Part shown: positions 11,680 to 24,000 of the stretch, one piece after another | How the letters are laid out: every line of letters begins with the position of its first letter | Position numbering within the stretch: the first letter of the stretch is position 1 | DNA from: Stenopsyche tienmushanensis | Taxonomy: Eukaryota; Arthropoda; Insecta; Trichoptera; Stenopsychidae | Direction: 5' to 3' | Length of the DNA stretch: 64,000 nucleotides | Assembly (NCBI GenBank): GCA_008973525.1 | Contig: WACJ01000225.1 | Coordinates: forward strand, 1 to 64,000 | Translations under genes and position numbers: made by a program | The notes under the pieces: model-generated | The model's input: only the letters and a program-made list of their open reading frames with translations | What the model was told of the DNA's origin: nothing | Database searches by the model: none

Positions 11680-13580
11680 CTCAAAGTATGAGTATATTTG
11701 AAAACGTCGGTATTTCGGATTGATATTGCGCTATTCGAAAGACTTACCTAAAACAAAGAATTTAAACATCCATTAGACCAAATATTTTGTGTGTATATTT
11801 TAGATAATAAATTAAATGATAGCTCAAATTTATCTTGTAAATCTTATTATCCTTACCTGAGAGCTCTTACTGCATGAATTTTGAAGTCCTGGACACCTTT
11901 GGAATTTGGCTCACCAGCAGTTCTTTTGAACCACACTGTACAATTTTTCACATCGTCCATCTAAACTTAAGACTATTGATTGATCAAGGCTGGTCGATTT
12001 CGTAATCAAACAATTGCGGATTGCTTTTATATTAAACACGATTTCATACCTGAAATTAAATATTTGACACATTTTAGTCTAATTATTTAGCTGATGATAT
12101 ATTTTTTAAATGATATATGATGTATTTTCTTTAATCTAAGGAAAAATTGATGCTTAATGAAGCTTTTAGCTATGAAATGCTAAATGAATCACTTCCGAAT
12201 ATCGTATTTTACATATACATTTGAATGTTAGTCGTGACTTTAAAAAAATTATACAAAAATCGAACCTAAATCCTACATCTTAAAATAGACATCTTGATTT
12301 TCCAATCCACTATGAGTATTATTTCCGATCTGTGTTCTTGAAATCTCAATGCAATTGTTCAACATTAAACATTTCGATAATAAGCCTAATAATCGTATTA
12401 CAATATACTTAAAAACTATGACTACTTGCCTCAATATTTTAGCTGCATGACGATCAGGATACAGTCTGGAACACGGATCACATTCCGGAACAGCACAACA
12501 CTCTGTGTATTAAAAAATATCACTTAACATACGCACATGCACATCCTAACCTGTGAAAATAAAATATAGCTCTGCACCGAATATTGTTGCATAGCATAAA
12601 CTCGACGCCTAAACTGGACGGAAAAATTGAAACGCATTTATGACAAATTATTAATATTTATAAGAAAAACTATTTTTTTTAAATCATGGGATTAAATAAG
12701 CTGCTGCGATATATTCCCAAAAATATTATTTTTCAAAAAAAATCACCATCCTTTTCGTTCCATAAATATATTATTTTTTAATGAATTTCAAATTTGATAA
12801 AAATATTTTTGGGAATATATCAAAAGAGCTCATCTCAGAAAGAATCTCATGCATTCTTTCAATAGTTTTTCATAATAATTTACATTTAGTATTAATACAT
12901 TTATATTCGTACGCTCAGTTGAGCCGTCGAATTCTAGGCGACAATCAGTGAGTGTTCGGTTCTTAGGTTATACGGTTTGGCTTAATCGTCAAAGGGATAT
13001 ATCTTAATAAATAAAGTGCAGTGTTGTTCCAGAATGCGTCCCGTACTCCAGGATCTATCCTGAACGTCATGCAGCGTCGATACTCAGGTAAGTGTTCTTA
13101 GTTTTTTAAGTGTTTTGTACTGCGACTTATAGTAAATTGGAGGTCCTTGATGTCTATTTTAAGATGCAGGATTTAAAGCCGACAAATTATGTTTTTTTTA
13201 AAGCCACGATAAACTTTTGATTTTATTGTCACAATAGACTCTTACATAGAGTGCGGAATAAGATGTCGATGGTTGAATACAGTAGGATGGTTTCAATGGG
13301 TATCTGATGAGCTGTGCGCCTGGTCGTGGCGGAATCTTCAAATCGTCATGCAGTCTGACCGCTGAGGAAAGATTCATAATCATCATCATCAGTCTGTGTT
13401 CGTCCACCGTTGAACGCATGAGTCTTCATCCCTCTCGATCCTCCGCTTTCCGCATCCAGCTTCATCCTGCTATTCTTTCGATGTCGTCAGTCTTACAGGG
13501 GTCTCCACTCCAACACTTTTCTTCCCCATCGACCGTCGTTTCTTCGACACATTTGTCTCCCCCATTGCCACTTAAGTGTG
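11680..13580. other. non-coding stretch inside the disrupted hAT
   Basis: Mostly AT-rich. A less AT-rich block at about 12910-13090 ends in a possible splice donor (actcag then gtaagtg) and resembles a leader or LTR fragment, but I cannot name it. A perfect inverted repeat is listed separately. Confidence 0.3.
12708..12821. repeat. 20-bp perfect inverted repeat (hairpin or MITE-like)
   Basis: The arms are gatatattcccaaaaatatt at 12708-12727 and its exact reverse complement at 12802-12821, with a spacer of about 74 bp rich in A/T runs. Confidence 0.7.
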
Positions 13581-13589
13581 TCAATTCTT

Positions 13590-14370
13590 TCAGTAGCGTC
13601 TACTACTCGAGTTCTTCTTCGGATATCCTCGTTTCTGATTCTCTATTATAAAGACACTCCGAGCATAGATCTCTCTATGGCACGCTGGGAAAACTTTATT
13701 ATGTGTAAAATGCCTGATATTAGATTCCACGTCTTTGTGGGTTAACACTGGGATGATGCGTTGGTTAAATGCTGCCATCCCAGTGGTATTCGTCTGTCAA
13801 TTTCTGTTGAGAAATTTTGTCGTCCTAGTTGTATTACTTGCCCCAGATAAGTGTATTCATTTTCAACCTCAATTTGTGTTCCCCAATGGATATCGCCCCA
13901 AAGGTCTGAGAATTGTGACTATTTATCATGGCTTCGATTTTATCCATGTTCATTTTCAGACAAATTTTACTTGACACTTCGTTTAGGTCTTGGAACATGT
14001 CTTGAAGCTTTTCAGACGATTCGGCTATTAATACTATGTCACAATTTCTCCACTTGTGTGTTGTCAATACTGTGTCGGCACTTTTTCCAAGATAGCAGTT
14101 TAAACACATCTTCCAAAGCGTTTATGATAAGCTTGGGAGATAGTTTATATTACAGCGTTGTAGTGAGCCTAAAACTGCCCAAGAAAGACAGTGGCTGATT
14201 ATATTTTTCGGTTTTCTGGATGATTTGTCTTAGTATGTGGATATGCTCGATGATACTAAAGCCTTTTCTAAATCCAGCCTGCTCGAGGTTGAAATTTGTC
14301 AAATCGATCTGCCAGCCTATTAGTTTTAACTCTAGAGAATACTTTATATATATATGGAAGAGCAATGAAT
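13590..14370 (-). mobile_element. RTE-like LINE reverse transcriptase fragment
   Basis: Three minus-strand pieces lie in protein order. 14150-14365 carries LEQAGFRKGFSIIEHIHILR then QIIQKTEKYNQPL, the QAGFRKG reverse transcriptase block. 13834-14109 carries CDIVLIAESSEKLQDMFQDL and KICLKMNMDK, the region just after the catalytic YADD, here degraded to RNCD. 13590-13778 carries AFNQRIIPVLTHKDVE, matching the C-terminal ...LPVLTYG.E motif. Stops and shifts separate the pieces, so it is an inactive copy. Confidence 0.75.
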
Positions 14371-14479
14371 TGTCTCCTTTTTTAAAAAGTAATACACTCT
14401 TCCCAGGGGCTTCCCACTCAGGGGCTTCCCTATGTACCCTGTTAAAGAGTTAAGATTTAGTTGTTTTTAATTATTAAGA

Positions 14480-14835
14480 GTACCGTGAACCAGTGACCTG
14501 CCAAACTATGCTGCATCATTTAAAAACCACCAGTAATCAGAAAGAGCAATATATGGATAACAAAGTATCCCTTGAGCGTTTCCAAATATTTTTTTAGGAA
14601 TTTCGCGACATAAGATCGAGCGTTATCATGCAGAAAAATAACTTTGTAATGTCATTGCTCGTATTTCAGCCATATTTATTGTAAAGGACAGCTTAAACGA
14701 ATCAATTCCGGCCGATTGCCCGTAATGGAATTGCTAGGTTGCAGCAGCTCATAGAGCACAGCCCTTTTGGTTCCACCAGATACACTGCATGATCTTCGAA
14801 TCGTGAATATTAAGCTTCGGTGTTGATTCACAGAA
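14480..14835 (-). mobile_element. mariner transposase fragment
   Basis: The minus strand encodes GGTKRAVLYELLQPSNSITG and then LHDNARSYVAKFLKKYLETL, matching the mariner blocks WD..GVVYYELL.....T and the catalytic HDNARPH segment. Stops lie between and after these blocks. It sits between the LINE fragment and the hAT transposase, so it is part of the nested insertion. Confidence 0.75.
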
Positions 14836-14850
14836 GAAGAAAAGGAAATT

Positions 14851-16180
14851 ATGAAAATTCCTCTTTCAAACGATACAATAAGAAGAAGAATTTTAAATAT
14901 GTCGGATGATATTGAGAAAACATTTACCAATAAACTTTCCAAACGACATTTTGCTATACAAGTCGACGAATCTACTGACATTAGTGGTAAGGCACAAATA
15001 CTAGGTTCCGTTCATTTCATAAATGAAAACAAAATAGTGAATCAATATCTATGCTGCAAAGAACTTACCGAGCATACGACAGGACAAGATGTTTTTGATA
15101 CTATTTCTTCATATTTAGAACAATTTAAAATATCACGGGAGTTGTGTAGGAATTTGTAGAGATGGTGCTCCTTCAATGATAGGCTCAATCAACGGATTTG
15201 TTACCCTTACAAAGTCATGAAACCCTAATATTATAATTATGCACTGTTTTTTGCATAGAGAATCTTTAGTTTCGAAAACATTGCCAGCAGCACTAAAACA
15301 TGTACTAGATCAAGTTGTAAATATAGTGAATTTCATAAAATCAAGACCTTTAAAAACACGCATGTTTAAAAATCTTTACATTTCTCTGGAAGTAAGTACG
15401 AGTGTTTGCTTTTTCACACTGAAGTCAGGTGGTTATTTAGGAGTAAAGTTTTATGTCTATTCATAGAAATTAAGAATAAATTGTTAATCTTTATTCGAAA
15501 TGAAGGTATGGATGATTTTTGTAAAACGTCTTCAGAATAATGATTGGTGTGCTAAAGTGGCATATTTAGCAGATATTTTCAATTACTTAAATAAAGTTAA
15601 CACAAGCGTTCTAGGGAAAAACGATTTTTTTAACATCCATTGACAAAATTACAGCATTTTTGAAAAAAATAACTCGAAAATAGAAAAAAATTAGATATGT
15701 TAACTTCACTTAACGAAAACATTCCCGAGGGAATTGTTTCTGTAATAATAGAACATTAAACTTTATTGGAAGAAAATATTGCACGTTATTTTCCTTCCTT
15801 AAATAGAGAAAATTATGACTGGATTCGAAATCCATTTGTTACGACTGAAAAATCGTATTGTGAATTTTGAAGAAGGAGAATTAGTCTCACTGTCGACTGA
15901 TCGCACTCTAAAAATAAAATTTTCCGAAATGACAATAGAGGACTTTTGGATTTCTGTCCAAGAAGAATATCCAGCTCTTCACACGAAGGCACTGAAAATT
16001 TTGTTATAGTTTCCGACATCATATTTGTGTAAGCTCGGTTTCTCAACAATAACTAATAAGAAAACTAAAAAACGAGAAAGATTTACGAATTTAGAAGAAG
16101 AATTGAGGGTAGCTTTATCAAATATTCGACCTAAAATTTATGATATCTGCAAAAGCCAACAAGCTCAGGTAGCACATTAA
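14851..16180 (+). pseudogene. hAT transposase catalytic and C-terminal region, degraded
   Basis: It opens with IPLSNDTIRRRI in the form MKIPLSNDTIRRRILNMSD, then KRHFAIQVDESTDISGKAQI, the first catalytic Asp region of ZBED5/FAM200-like hAT transposases. MHCFLHRESLVSKTLP at about 15239 is the conserved HC..HR.....L motif, and the end (LCKLGFSTITNKKTK, EELRVALSNIRPKIY) is the hAT dimerisation domain. At least four stops or frameshifts break it (after 15159, around 15180-15240, 15466 and 16008). Confidence 0.8.
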
Positions 16181-16189
16181 TTGATTTTT

Positions 16190-17310
16190 GATTGATCATA
16201 TAACTTCTATTGTGTTAAGCAGGGACATCATTTTGGGTGGACAACGGAAAAAAAACACCCCCTCCCCCAACCTAGATTTACCACTTAAAAAGAGCAAATA
16301 TTTTTAATAAAACGCGTATAAATATAAAATTGTTTCTAGGGAAAAATTAACTAACTAAATATATTTTCAATTTTAAACATTTTTTATATAATTTTACATA
16401 AAAAGAAAATATGTAAAAACATGGTATGTAAATATTATTTTTTTAAATTTGTAATAAAAATTATGTCTATGTATACAAATTTTTTCGACTTCCACTTCGA
16501 CCAGTTCAACGTGGCCGTAGCAGAAAATGAAACAAAACGTTGAAGCCAAAGTGAATTTCAACTAAATATTAACACTTTGCAGTCCGTGTCCACGTTAATG
16601 TGTGATGAGAATATCGTATATTTGGCTTGAAAGGAACGTCATACGAACTTGATATAGATTTAATTTTTTTTCTCCTATGATTAACAGTGTACACATGTTT
16701 CAATATTGTAATCATATAAAATATATACATACAAATGTCATAGCAAATTGTATTAAAAAAAACAAATAGTTTATAGATTTATTTTACAAATACGTCACAG
16801 AATACGTTCAAATACAAATTCAAATATAATTTTTGCATTTTATCACGCTGAAATTGTGTTTATACATATCGATGCAGTGAACTCTTTTGCCCCACTAAAG
16901 TTTCGTCTCAATCGATTGGCTTTTAAAGAAAAAAGTAGAGTTTTATGAATTTCTTGCGAAAGCCTCTACAAAACTCTAGTGTTAATATATAAATTAAAAT
17001 TTAATGTAATGTAAAATTTATATTGAATGACTTTTGTAAGCTAAATTTGATGCTTTTATCAATTATTGTTACATTTATTATGTCTGTGAAAGTATTATTT
17101 TATTAAAATAATGTAGCTAATTTCTATTTAAAAATACTAATAAGATTCACTTCAAAAGACTATTTTGTCGACCTTTTAAAAATTATACAGCCATGGCGAC
17201 TCTATATATATGTACTACAGTTCATAGACGGTGACGAATCAAAACCGTGTTATAGATGTACCGTGTCGTTCGAGGCCCAAATGTATTAATGTTATGAAAT
17301 AATAAATTAC
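16190..17310. other. intergenic with a short repeat copy
   Basis: Non-coding and AT-rich. Positions 16785-16980 are a diverged piece of the dispersed repeat called R1 here (see 53500-54830). Confidence 0.4.
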
Positions 17311-17314
17311 TCAT

Positions 17315-17335
17315 TTTATTCTGAATTGTTTTATT
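17315..17335 (-). terminator. poly(A) signals of the Kazal gene
   Basis: On the minus strand AATAAA occurs at 17330-17335 and again at 17315-17320, 33 and 48 nt past the stop codon. Confidence 0.6.
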
Positions 17336-17367
17336 TCTGATATGATTCCTTTTAAACGTTCAATAAA

Positions 17368-17631
17368 CTAAGTTAGCACTACTTCCTGACAAGGAGAATA
17401 CGATTCAATTTCAATTTCTATGTGTCTTCTTTCTTGCAGGAATTCTTTTTTGCAGTTGAATATACAGAGATTATCATAAGTCACTAAATCAGTACCGCAA
17501 ACCGGCATGTAAGATCGAGGACAAATGCATAATGGTTCTTCTGATTCCAATTCTTCGGCTGTGCTTGAATTAAACAGAAGCACCATTGCACAGCAGACGA
17601 TCAAATCTACGATACAAACATGACTTATCAC
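17368..17631 (-). CDS. secreted single-domain Kazal-type serine protease inhibitor
   Basis: An 87-aa single-exon ORF. Residues 1-25 form a signal peptide with a long hydrophobic core (CIVDLIVCCAMVLLF). After a short acidic linker comes one Kazal domain with six cysteines: C-x1-C-x7-C-x10-C-x3-C and a final C near the end. The reactive loop is C-P-R-S-Y; by comparison with ovomucoid domains the second residue after Cys2 is P1, so P1 is Arg, which predicts inhibition of trypsin-like enzymes. The VCGTD.VTYDNLC core is canonical. Cys1 and Cys2 are separated by one residue, as in many small non-classical insect Kazals. It lies 2 kb from the 3' end of the CLIP protease array, on the same strand. 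A TATA box and poly(A) signals flank it, so it looks like a complete working gene. Confidence 0.88.
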   Translation of the reverse strand: MISHVCIVDLIVCCAMVLLFNSSTAEELESEEPLCICPRSYMPVCGTDLVTYDNLCIFNCKKEFLQERRHIEIEIESYSPCQEVVLT

Positions 17632-17764
17632 TGATTATATTATTGATGGACAATTAATATTAATTGAAAATGAATGCTTACATCTATAGAGTGTCATTCT
17701 GTACTCTTTCGAATAAACTTTCAATGGTATCTTCAAAGATAAATTCTTTCCTTATTACACATAG

Positions 17765-17772
17765 TATTTATA
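17765..17772 (-). promoter_or_regulatory. TATA box of the Kazal gene
   Basis: The minus strand reads cgccTATAAATActat, 134 nt upstream of the start codon, which leaves room for a leader of about 100 nt. Confidence 0.5.
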
Positions 17773-17779
17773 GGCGTAC

Positions 17780-19676
17780 TGTTATCAAATGATTATAAAA
17801 CAAGAGCTTCCACAACCATTATAGGTAATAATATAATAATTATTATTTTAATACACAGTGCTTGTTGTAACTTGGGCTAATTTGCATCCATAAAATTTAT
17901 GTGAGCGGGCTTTATTTACTATGAAATGTTAATCTGAATAAAACAGTAAACCATTTTTCCATCCTATGAAATTTATTCACTATTAAAAAAATATAATTAT
18001 GTTACATATAAAAGCACAATTTACTTTGAATTTATACCAAATGAATTACAGGGCTTGTTTGATACAGAAAAGTTGACAAACGCAACGCATTTTTTAAGAT
18101 ATGTATTATTCTTGGTGGTGATATTTTTGTAATTTTCCATTGAGAATCTTTTGTGTTTGATAAATGCTATCAGATGATATGGGAACTGGAAAATATATTT
18201 GTTATCTTTTTAATATGATAACGATTTTGATGAGTATATAACGTAAAATCCATAAAATAGACACGTCATCGCAAATTGAATTTAAGCCATAATTGTAATA
18301 ACAATATATGTAATGAGTAAAGCTTTCTTGAAGAATTTTCAAGTAATCATCTGATTTAATTCAGCGAACCAAAACTATTCCCTTTGAGCCAGAATTTCAA
18401 TTGTGGATTTGTCGGCTCATACAAACAAAATCCAATAATTAATTGTCAATTTATTAATTGTCAACTTATTGTCGATGGTATATATATTACAATTTTTAGC
18501 TGTTTACCATTTTGCTTAGAAGCTCGAGAACGCTTTGCAGAAAATCTGGAAGCCTTACTAATAAAATTTATGGGAGAAGAGCTACCAATTGTACATGTAT
18601 ATAAAAATCCAACCTGACATAGCTGATGATCCATTTGTACAAACTTTCTACGGTATTTTTGCTACTTGGACTCATCTTTCTTCAAAAGCTGTTCAATAAG
18701 AAAAATCGTGTCTATTAATAACTTACGTTTACTGATAGGTGATATACAGTTCACTAGAATAAATGAAGATATGACTATAGTACATATAATTCATCATCGT
18801 TAATCAGTGATCGATAAAAAACATTGTTTTATTATAGTTCGCTGGAAATACTGAAAGCTGAATTCATTTTAAAATTAACAAATAATGTTTGTATTTTCGC
18901 AGTATCTAATATTCCATCAGTTTTGAGATAATATAGATCACTTTTTAAAATAGATGAAAATGATATGGAAGACAAAGGATCTTTAAAGAATTTAAATCAG
19001 TTCATTACATAGAAGATTTGATTCTTAATTGTGTGTTTTTCCAGGAATTATGTTTATTTTGTATATTGAATTAGTTTTGGTGTGCATTTTTTATGCATGT
19101 GATTGCATAATTATGTATGTTAAAGGCATATTTCAATTTTAATTATATTCGTGTGTTTAATTTGGGGCCTTCAATAGTAATATATGTCGAACATGAGAAA
19201 AATAAATGATAATAACTAGATATTTAGCTAGTATTGGTTATGATTCTAAATTATAAACATTTTTTATATGCATATGATAGCAGGATAATTATTTAAAAAA
19301 AAACTGATTTCTAGAATAAAAACATAGATAAAAATATTGTGTTTTAATATTTGAAATGTAGATTTTTTGAAGACTTTGTTGTTTGTTGTTGCCGAATTGG
19401 TTCGAATATTTGCTTAAAGTTTCATACATTTTACGTTATCAAATTAGAGATGGATCTGAAAATTTTGATTAATTTGTCATGGGTATTCAGTAGGTCAAAT
19501 CAAACGCATTTAAAACAAAGCACTGAGAAAAAATTTATTCTTAAAAATACTTTTATAATAAATGCAATTCGATTATAGTGGTGGCGATTTGAACTAACTT
19601 TATTTTTTAAAATTATTTTTGATCATAGATGTCACTGAGAATACAAATAATTAAATTGAGGTTAACAAAAATAGTT
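17780..19676. other. intergenic between Kazal gene and protease A
   Basis: Mostly non-coding. An ORF-like plus-strand stretch at 18384-18617 (containing FAENLEALLIKFMGEELPIV) and a second frame just after it (FVQTFYGIFATWTHLSSKAV) read like decayed coding sequence, but I cannot assign them. The last 200-300 bp match the 3' flank of gene B (30945-31186) and belong to the A/B duplication. Confidence 0.35.
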
Positions 19677-20141
19677 TTATAATTCAGGCCACACAATGCT
19701 CTCTATCCAGTCTAAATAAGCACTAACTCTTGTATAAACTCCTGGAGTTTTAACTTTGCCACATCCGATTCCAAATGATGTTATTCCGATTATCGTATCA
19801 GTAGTCGAAGAGTTCAACATCCTTGCCATGCAAAGGTCCCCCACTATCACCCTGGAATATATATATTTTGTTTTTAGCAATGATACTTTAAATGGTTTTT
19901 AAACTAAAAAATAATAATACCCGGCACGTGTCTTGTTCTCCTTCGGGATGTCCAGCACAAATCTGCCCATCGATTATTCCATTCGGTAGCTTTTTAGAAT
20001 CCCATTTATTTCGTCGATATAGATCACTGCATATTGTGCTATTAACAATATTTAAAGACACTTCCATCAAATCCACAGACGTAGGACCACCTGAAGATTA
20101 TTATACAAACATTTCATAAAAATAATATGTATAAGTAAAGA

Positions 20142-20351
20142 CTAAACTTTTATGCTTCCCCAAATTATCTTCCAGCATTTTCTACAAATGCTCGACAGCG
20201 CTTTAATATGGAGATTGAAGAGATCGTTCCAACAGTTGCTACTTCTGAACTGATCAAGAAGATTTGAGAATTTATATAAAGGTTTATTTTGTTGGAAAGA
20301 GAAATATGAGGAGCAATCATCTTCGAGTAATTTAGAAAGAGATTCATCCAA
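20142..20351 (-). other. conserved ORF inside an intron of gene A
   Basis: On the same strand as the host gene, between the Asp189 exon and the 92-nt exon, an ORF encodes SKLLEDDCSSYFSF, LLDQFRSSNCWNDLFN and LHIKALSSI...CWKIIWGSIKV. Gene B carries the counterpart at 31644-31907. Both begin after a shared CAG (cag then tttttgga). Comparing the two by eye from that point I count seven synonymous and six replacement changes plus one in-frame codon deletion, and no frame break, which suggests coding constraint. It is not protease-like and I do not recognise it. A phase mismatch (0 against the host's 1) argues against its being an alternative protease exon. Confidence 0.4.
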
Positions 20352-20392
20352 AAACTGACTCCATTACATATTTATCCTTCGTTCACACGTTC

Positions 20393-21010
20393 ACAATTTT
20401 AGCATATCAGTCGAAATCATTCGATAATTTTCAATTCAAAATGTAACTTCGATGACATTATTCATCATTTTTTTAAACTAAAAACCTGGTATCGTTGCTA
20501 TATGTTGTGGTGGATTTATGTTTCGAAGAAGAATTATAGGCACGCCAATCGGTGCAATAAGCTCGTTTGTAGGCACTACTAAAAAACTTTAGAATTATAT
20601 TTTACGAAAGAAGTATAGTTTCATGAATTTCTTACGAAATCTTCCGCACTTTAGGCAAAGTTTAGCGCGGAACATCCGAACTGTAAATTGTTTAAGCTTT
20701 TTTTAAATTTTGATATTCGTTTTCTTCCTTAATATATTTTTCAGGCAAAGATAGCACCTCATATCGTCATCATTAGCTCCAAGGCATTACTTTGCTTGGC
20801 GGGTACTCGCTGTTAGAAAATATGAATGATTGATTTGGAAACGCATATAAAGGATGTGGTTGCTTATCAACTCGAGCTGTGAAAGAAAAGCAGCAGTAGA
20901 GCTATGCGATGTATTGCTGTGAGGCTGAGAGGTTAGGATCCCTCGGCATAGTTGAAAAAAGGCTTACCTTAGCAAAGCCGATCGGACACCGAGACAGCAG
21001 ACGGCGCGCG
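20393..21010 (+). repeat. dispersed repeat R1, copy inside intron of gene A
   Basis: It matches 53500-54330 in order: cataTcagtcg..., aaaaacctggtaNcgttgct, agaattataggcacgccaa, gtttcatgaatttc, cgcactttaggc, ggcgggtactcgct, ggctgagaggttaggatcc. It lacks the GC-richer 3' part present in the 53500 and 24880 copies. Confidence 0.7.
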
Positions 21011-24000
21011 GACAGGAGACATTGATTTTTATTTATATAGTATCTAACTATATATATATTTTAAATACATACCCTTTGAAGTCAATCCCCATCCAGCAGC
21101 GGTTGCATATCCAATTTTCGAAAATGATTGATGAAGACAAATCGGTTTGATAAATTTTGAAAACCTAAAATAATGAACTTTAAAAATTATATTCTGTCGT
21201 CATGATGTCATTCAATCTTGTCATTTTTTTGGTATAATTTCATGTCGTTTATCTTTCATACATTTTGCTCATCAAATGACTAGCTCGTTGTCATTTAAAA
21301 ACGGTTTTTCAGTTTGTCTAGTTAAAAAATGGAGAAGCACCACTTTTTTTAATGATACAATATTCAAAATGCATTAAAAATGTTCGTAAAAAATCAGTAC
21401 AAACAAAATATAGGATGCAACATCAAGTGTGGCCAAGATCATTCCATTTTCATTGTCATATTACTCGTTTTGTAAAGAAAATGGATGTATTACATTGTTT
21501 ACAGATTTTTAAGTTATTTACTTAAAAGTAAAAATAAAACCAATATTCGCAATGATATTTAAACCAAATAGTATGTTTCCTTTTGGGGGACAACTCTCAA
21601 TGTTTGCGTGCTCAAATATGTGAATTTTAACAAATTATGTTCTGTATAAATGAGTATTTACTGTGGAAATTCAATAATGGCGAATTAAAAGCAGAATATC
21701 GCTAAGAAGAAAAATATTATTGTAACGTCATTCATATAAAAAGTATTTCTATGGAATTGATGATTTTATTTCATATTTAACATAACGAAATACTTTAACT
21801 GTCTAATCAATTTTATTTCATGTGTTTCATGATAATATGAATATCTGATGCGTATACATTCATTCATTCCACATCTCTTTCGACAAAAAAAATTGTTTAT
21901 GTGATTAAAAAAAAAAACAACAAACTTACGTTGCAGCTTTTTTAAGGCGTATCAAGGCAATATCGTGATACTTTAATTTTGGTGAATATAGAGGATGTAT
22001 GATGATTGATTCTATCTCTATATCCCCATTTTCAAACTGACTGGTCAACTTTATAACACCCAATCTGACAACAACTGGCTCTAGCCTATAAATACATGAT
22101 AATTTTATTAATAAATACAATTGGTGTAATGTGACAAATTTATAAGTCATTATTTGGATATAAACAACCTCTGAAAAGTTCCATCGTCTGGAACAGCAGC
22201 ACAGTGCGTCGCCGTCAGAACGAAATTTTCGCTGATAAGATTTGCACCGCATTTCCAAAATAGCTTTTGTCTACCTCCTTCTTCCGAGAGCCATCCCAAT
22301 GCAGCCTATCAATTTAACATTTATTTAGATTAACAAATGTCTTAAGAATATATTTTAATTTGATAATATCATCACCGAGATTACCATATGGGGGTATTTA
22401 CCGGGAGTCACTTTAGAGCCTCCGTAGACAAATGCATCACTAAGTGCAGTAGGTGAGAAATTGTCTGGATAATATTCTTTACATTCTAAAAGTAAAAAAT
22501 ACATAATTAAGCACCTTTATAAATCTTCTTCTAGTCTTGGTTTTACTAAATTTATGCATCTTAATTAATTAATTGCCACATTACATGTCTATAATCCCTG
22601 TAAAATATTTTACTTACATATCAGAAATGTCATATGATATAGTACTGCGCACATGGTTTCATTGAATCTGAGACTCATTTTGCTGATTTCAATAAATATG
22701 AATACATTGTGACAAAAACAAATAAGCAAGCCATGAAAAAATATGCCTAAATGGCATAAACACAATTTATCTATCGAAATCAAGGGTTTTTACCCATGAA
22801 AGAAAGAAATTGTTAATACTATAGTGTCTACAAGAATATTTTTTTAAAAATATTTTTGTGACCCTTCAAAGTAAAAATAGAGATTTAGTGACTAAATCAA
22901 TATTTTAGAACACATTTAAAGGGGAAAATTGAAATGCTATTTATTATAAATTAAATGCTTAATTCCCTAAATAACAATATTACTTTATAAAAATATTGGC
23001 AGGACGGAAAAGCTATCATATTTCCGATCAATCAAATCGATTCAGGTTTATCTTGATTTCTTAAATCTGAAAAAATAAATTCTGCGGCGATTAACAAATT
23101 CGTTCAGGAATGCCTCGAAGTGACTGAATTTATAAAAAAAAATTAATATATTTAAAAAAATTATAAATTCACAACTTATCTTACCTAAAATTCTAAATAG
23201 AATAATTTCATTCTCACTCTATTAGGCGTTGAAGGCATAAAGGGGAACTGCCATATAAACAATTCTATCCCTATGTGGATTGCCTACATTTGATATCGGA
23301 AATGGCACTTTAAAGTAAACAAGACTTTAAAAACTTGTTTTTTTGGGCAAGTTTTAATTGATAATAGATAATCATCAAGGAAAATTCATTACTAATTTAA
23401 AATGATTATTTTCGCTATATAATTTTACTTATTTTCAGTAACAATTTTAAATATTGTAATAATGTATTAAATATATTGACATTGATAAAAATATCCTTAC
23501 TTGTGACACTGATCCTTTCGAATGTGGGAGGCCTTAAAGCCTCTATATTATCTGGATTACAATAAATAGGCCCTATGGAATACATTGCATGATTAACTTA
23601 AAATAGTTTCTTATTTTTATATAGATAAAATGAATTTGGATCCAATGACTCACATTCACCATCGATGCAAAGAACTGGTCGTGTATTCTTTTCTTTTAGT
23701 GTTTTATAAAATATTGCTGAAGCTGGAATATCTTCGCATACACCTCCTGATCCATCATGAAGGGTGCATCTTTCTCCAACTGAAAGGTTATTCAAATATT
23801 TTGAATCCATAAATATATATTGGATTAATTGCAATGCTGTATGTAAAATACCCTGTTTAGGCGCCTTTGCTGGGCTATATTCTTCTCTTGGACAACATAC
23901 TATTGATGTAAATACTGAAATTCATTTTTAAAGTTCAAAAACTAATCGATTATAAGGAATGCTTTAAAAACGTCGGCACATCTCGTTCCAAAAACACTTA

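Larger units (their letters stand above)
11011..16180 (+). mobile_element. hAT transposon interrupted by LINE and mariner relics
   Basis: The left end CAGTGTTCCTCAACCGGTGC at 11011 has the form of a hAT terminal repeat (CAGTGNTTCTCAACC). An N-terminal transposase segment follows at 11467-11679, and the rest at 14851-16180. The 3.1 kb between them holds an RTE-like LINE fragment and a mariner fragment, both reversed. The C-terminal part has several stops and shifts, so the element is dead. No right terminal repeat matching the left one was found after 16180. Confidence 0.7.

Noticed and set aside
13307..14453. Several plus-strand ORFs of 77-115 codons
   Set aside because: They are antisense shadows of the degraded LINE reverse transcriptase on the minus strand.
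18384..18720. Possible gene fragment between the Kazal gene and protease A
   Set aside because: Two short frames look coding-like but are broken, have no recognisable domain and no splice signals linking them. Too weak to call.
22620..22720. Possible internal first exon of gene A (ATG followed by a hydrophobic stretch and a gtaagt donor), conserved in gene B near 34380-34490
   Set aside because: Joining it to the next acceptor creates an immediate TAA, and the gene B version has an internal stop. It looks like a conserved intron block, not an exon.
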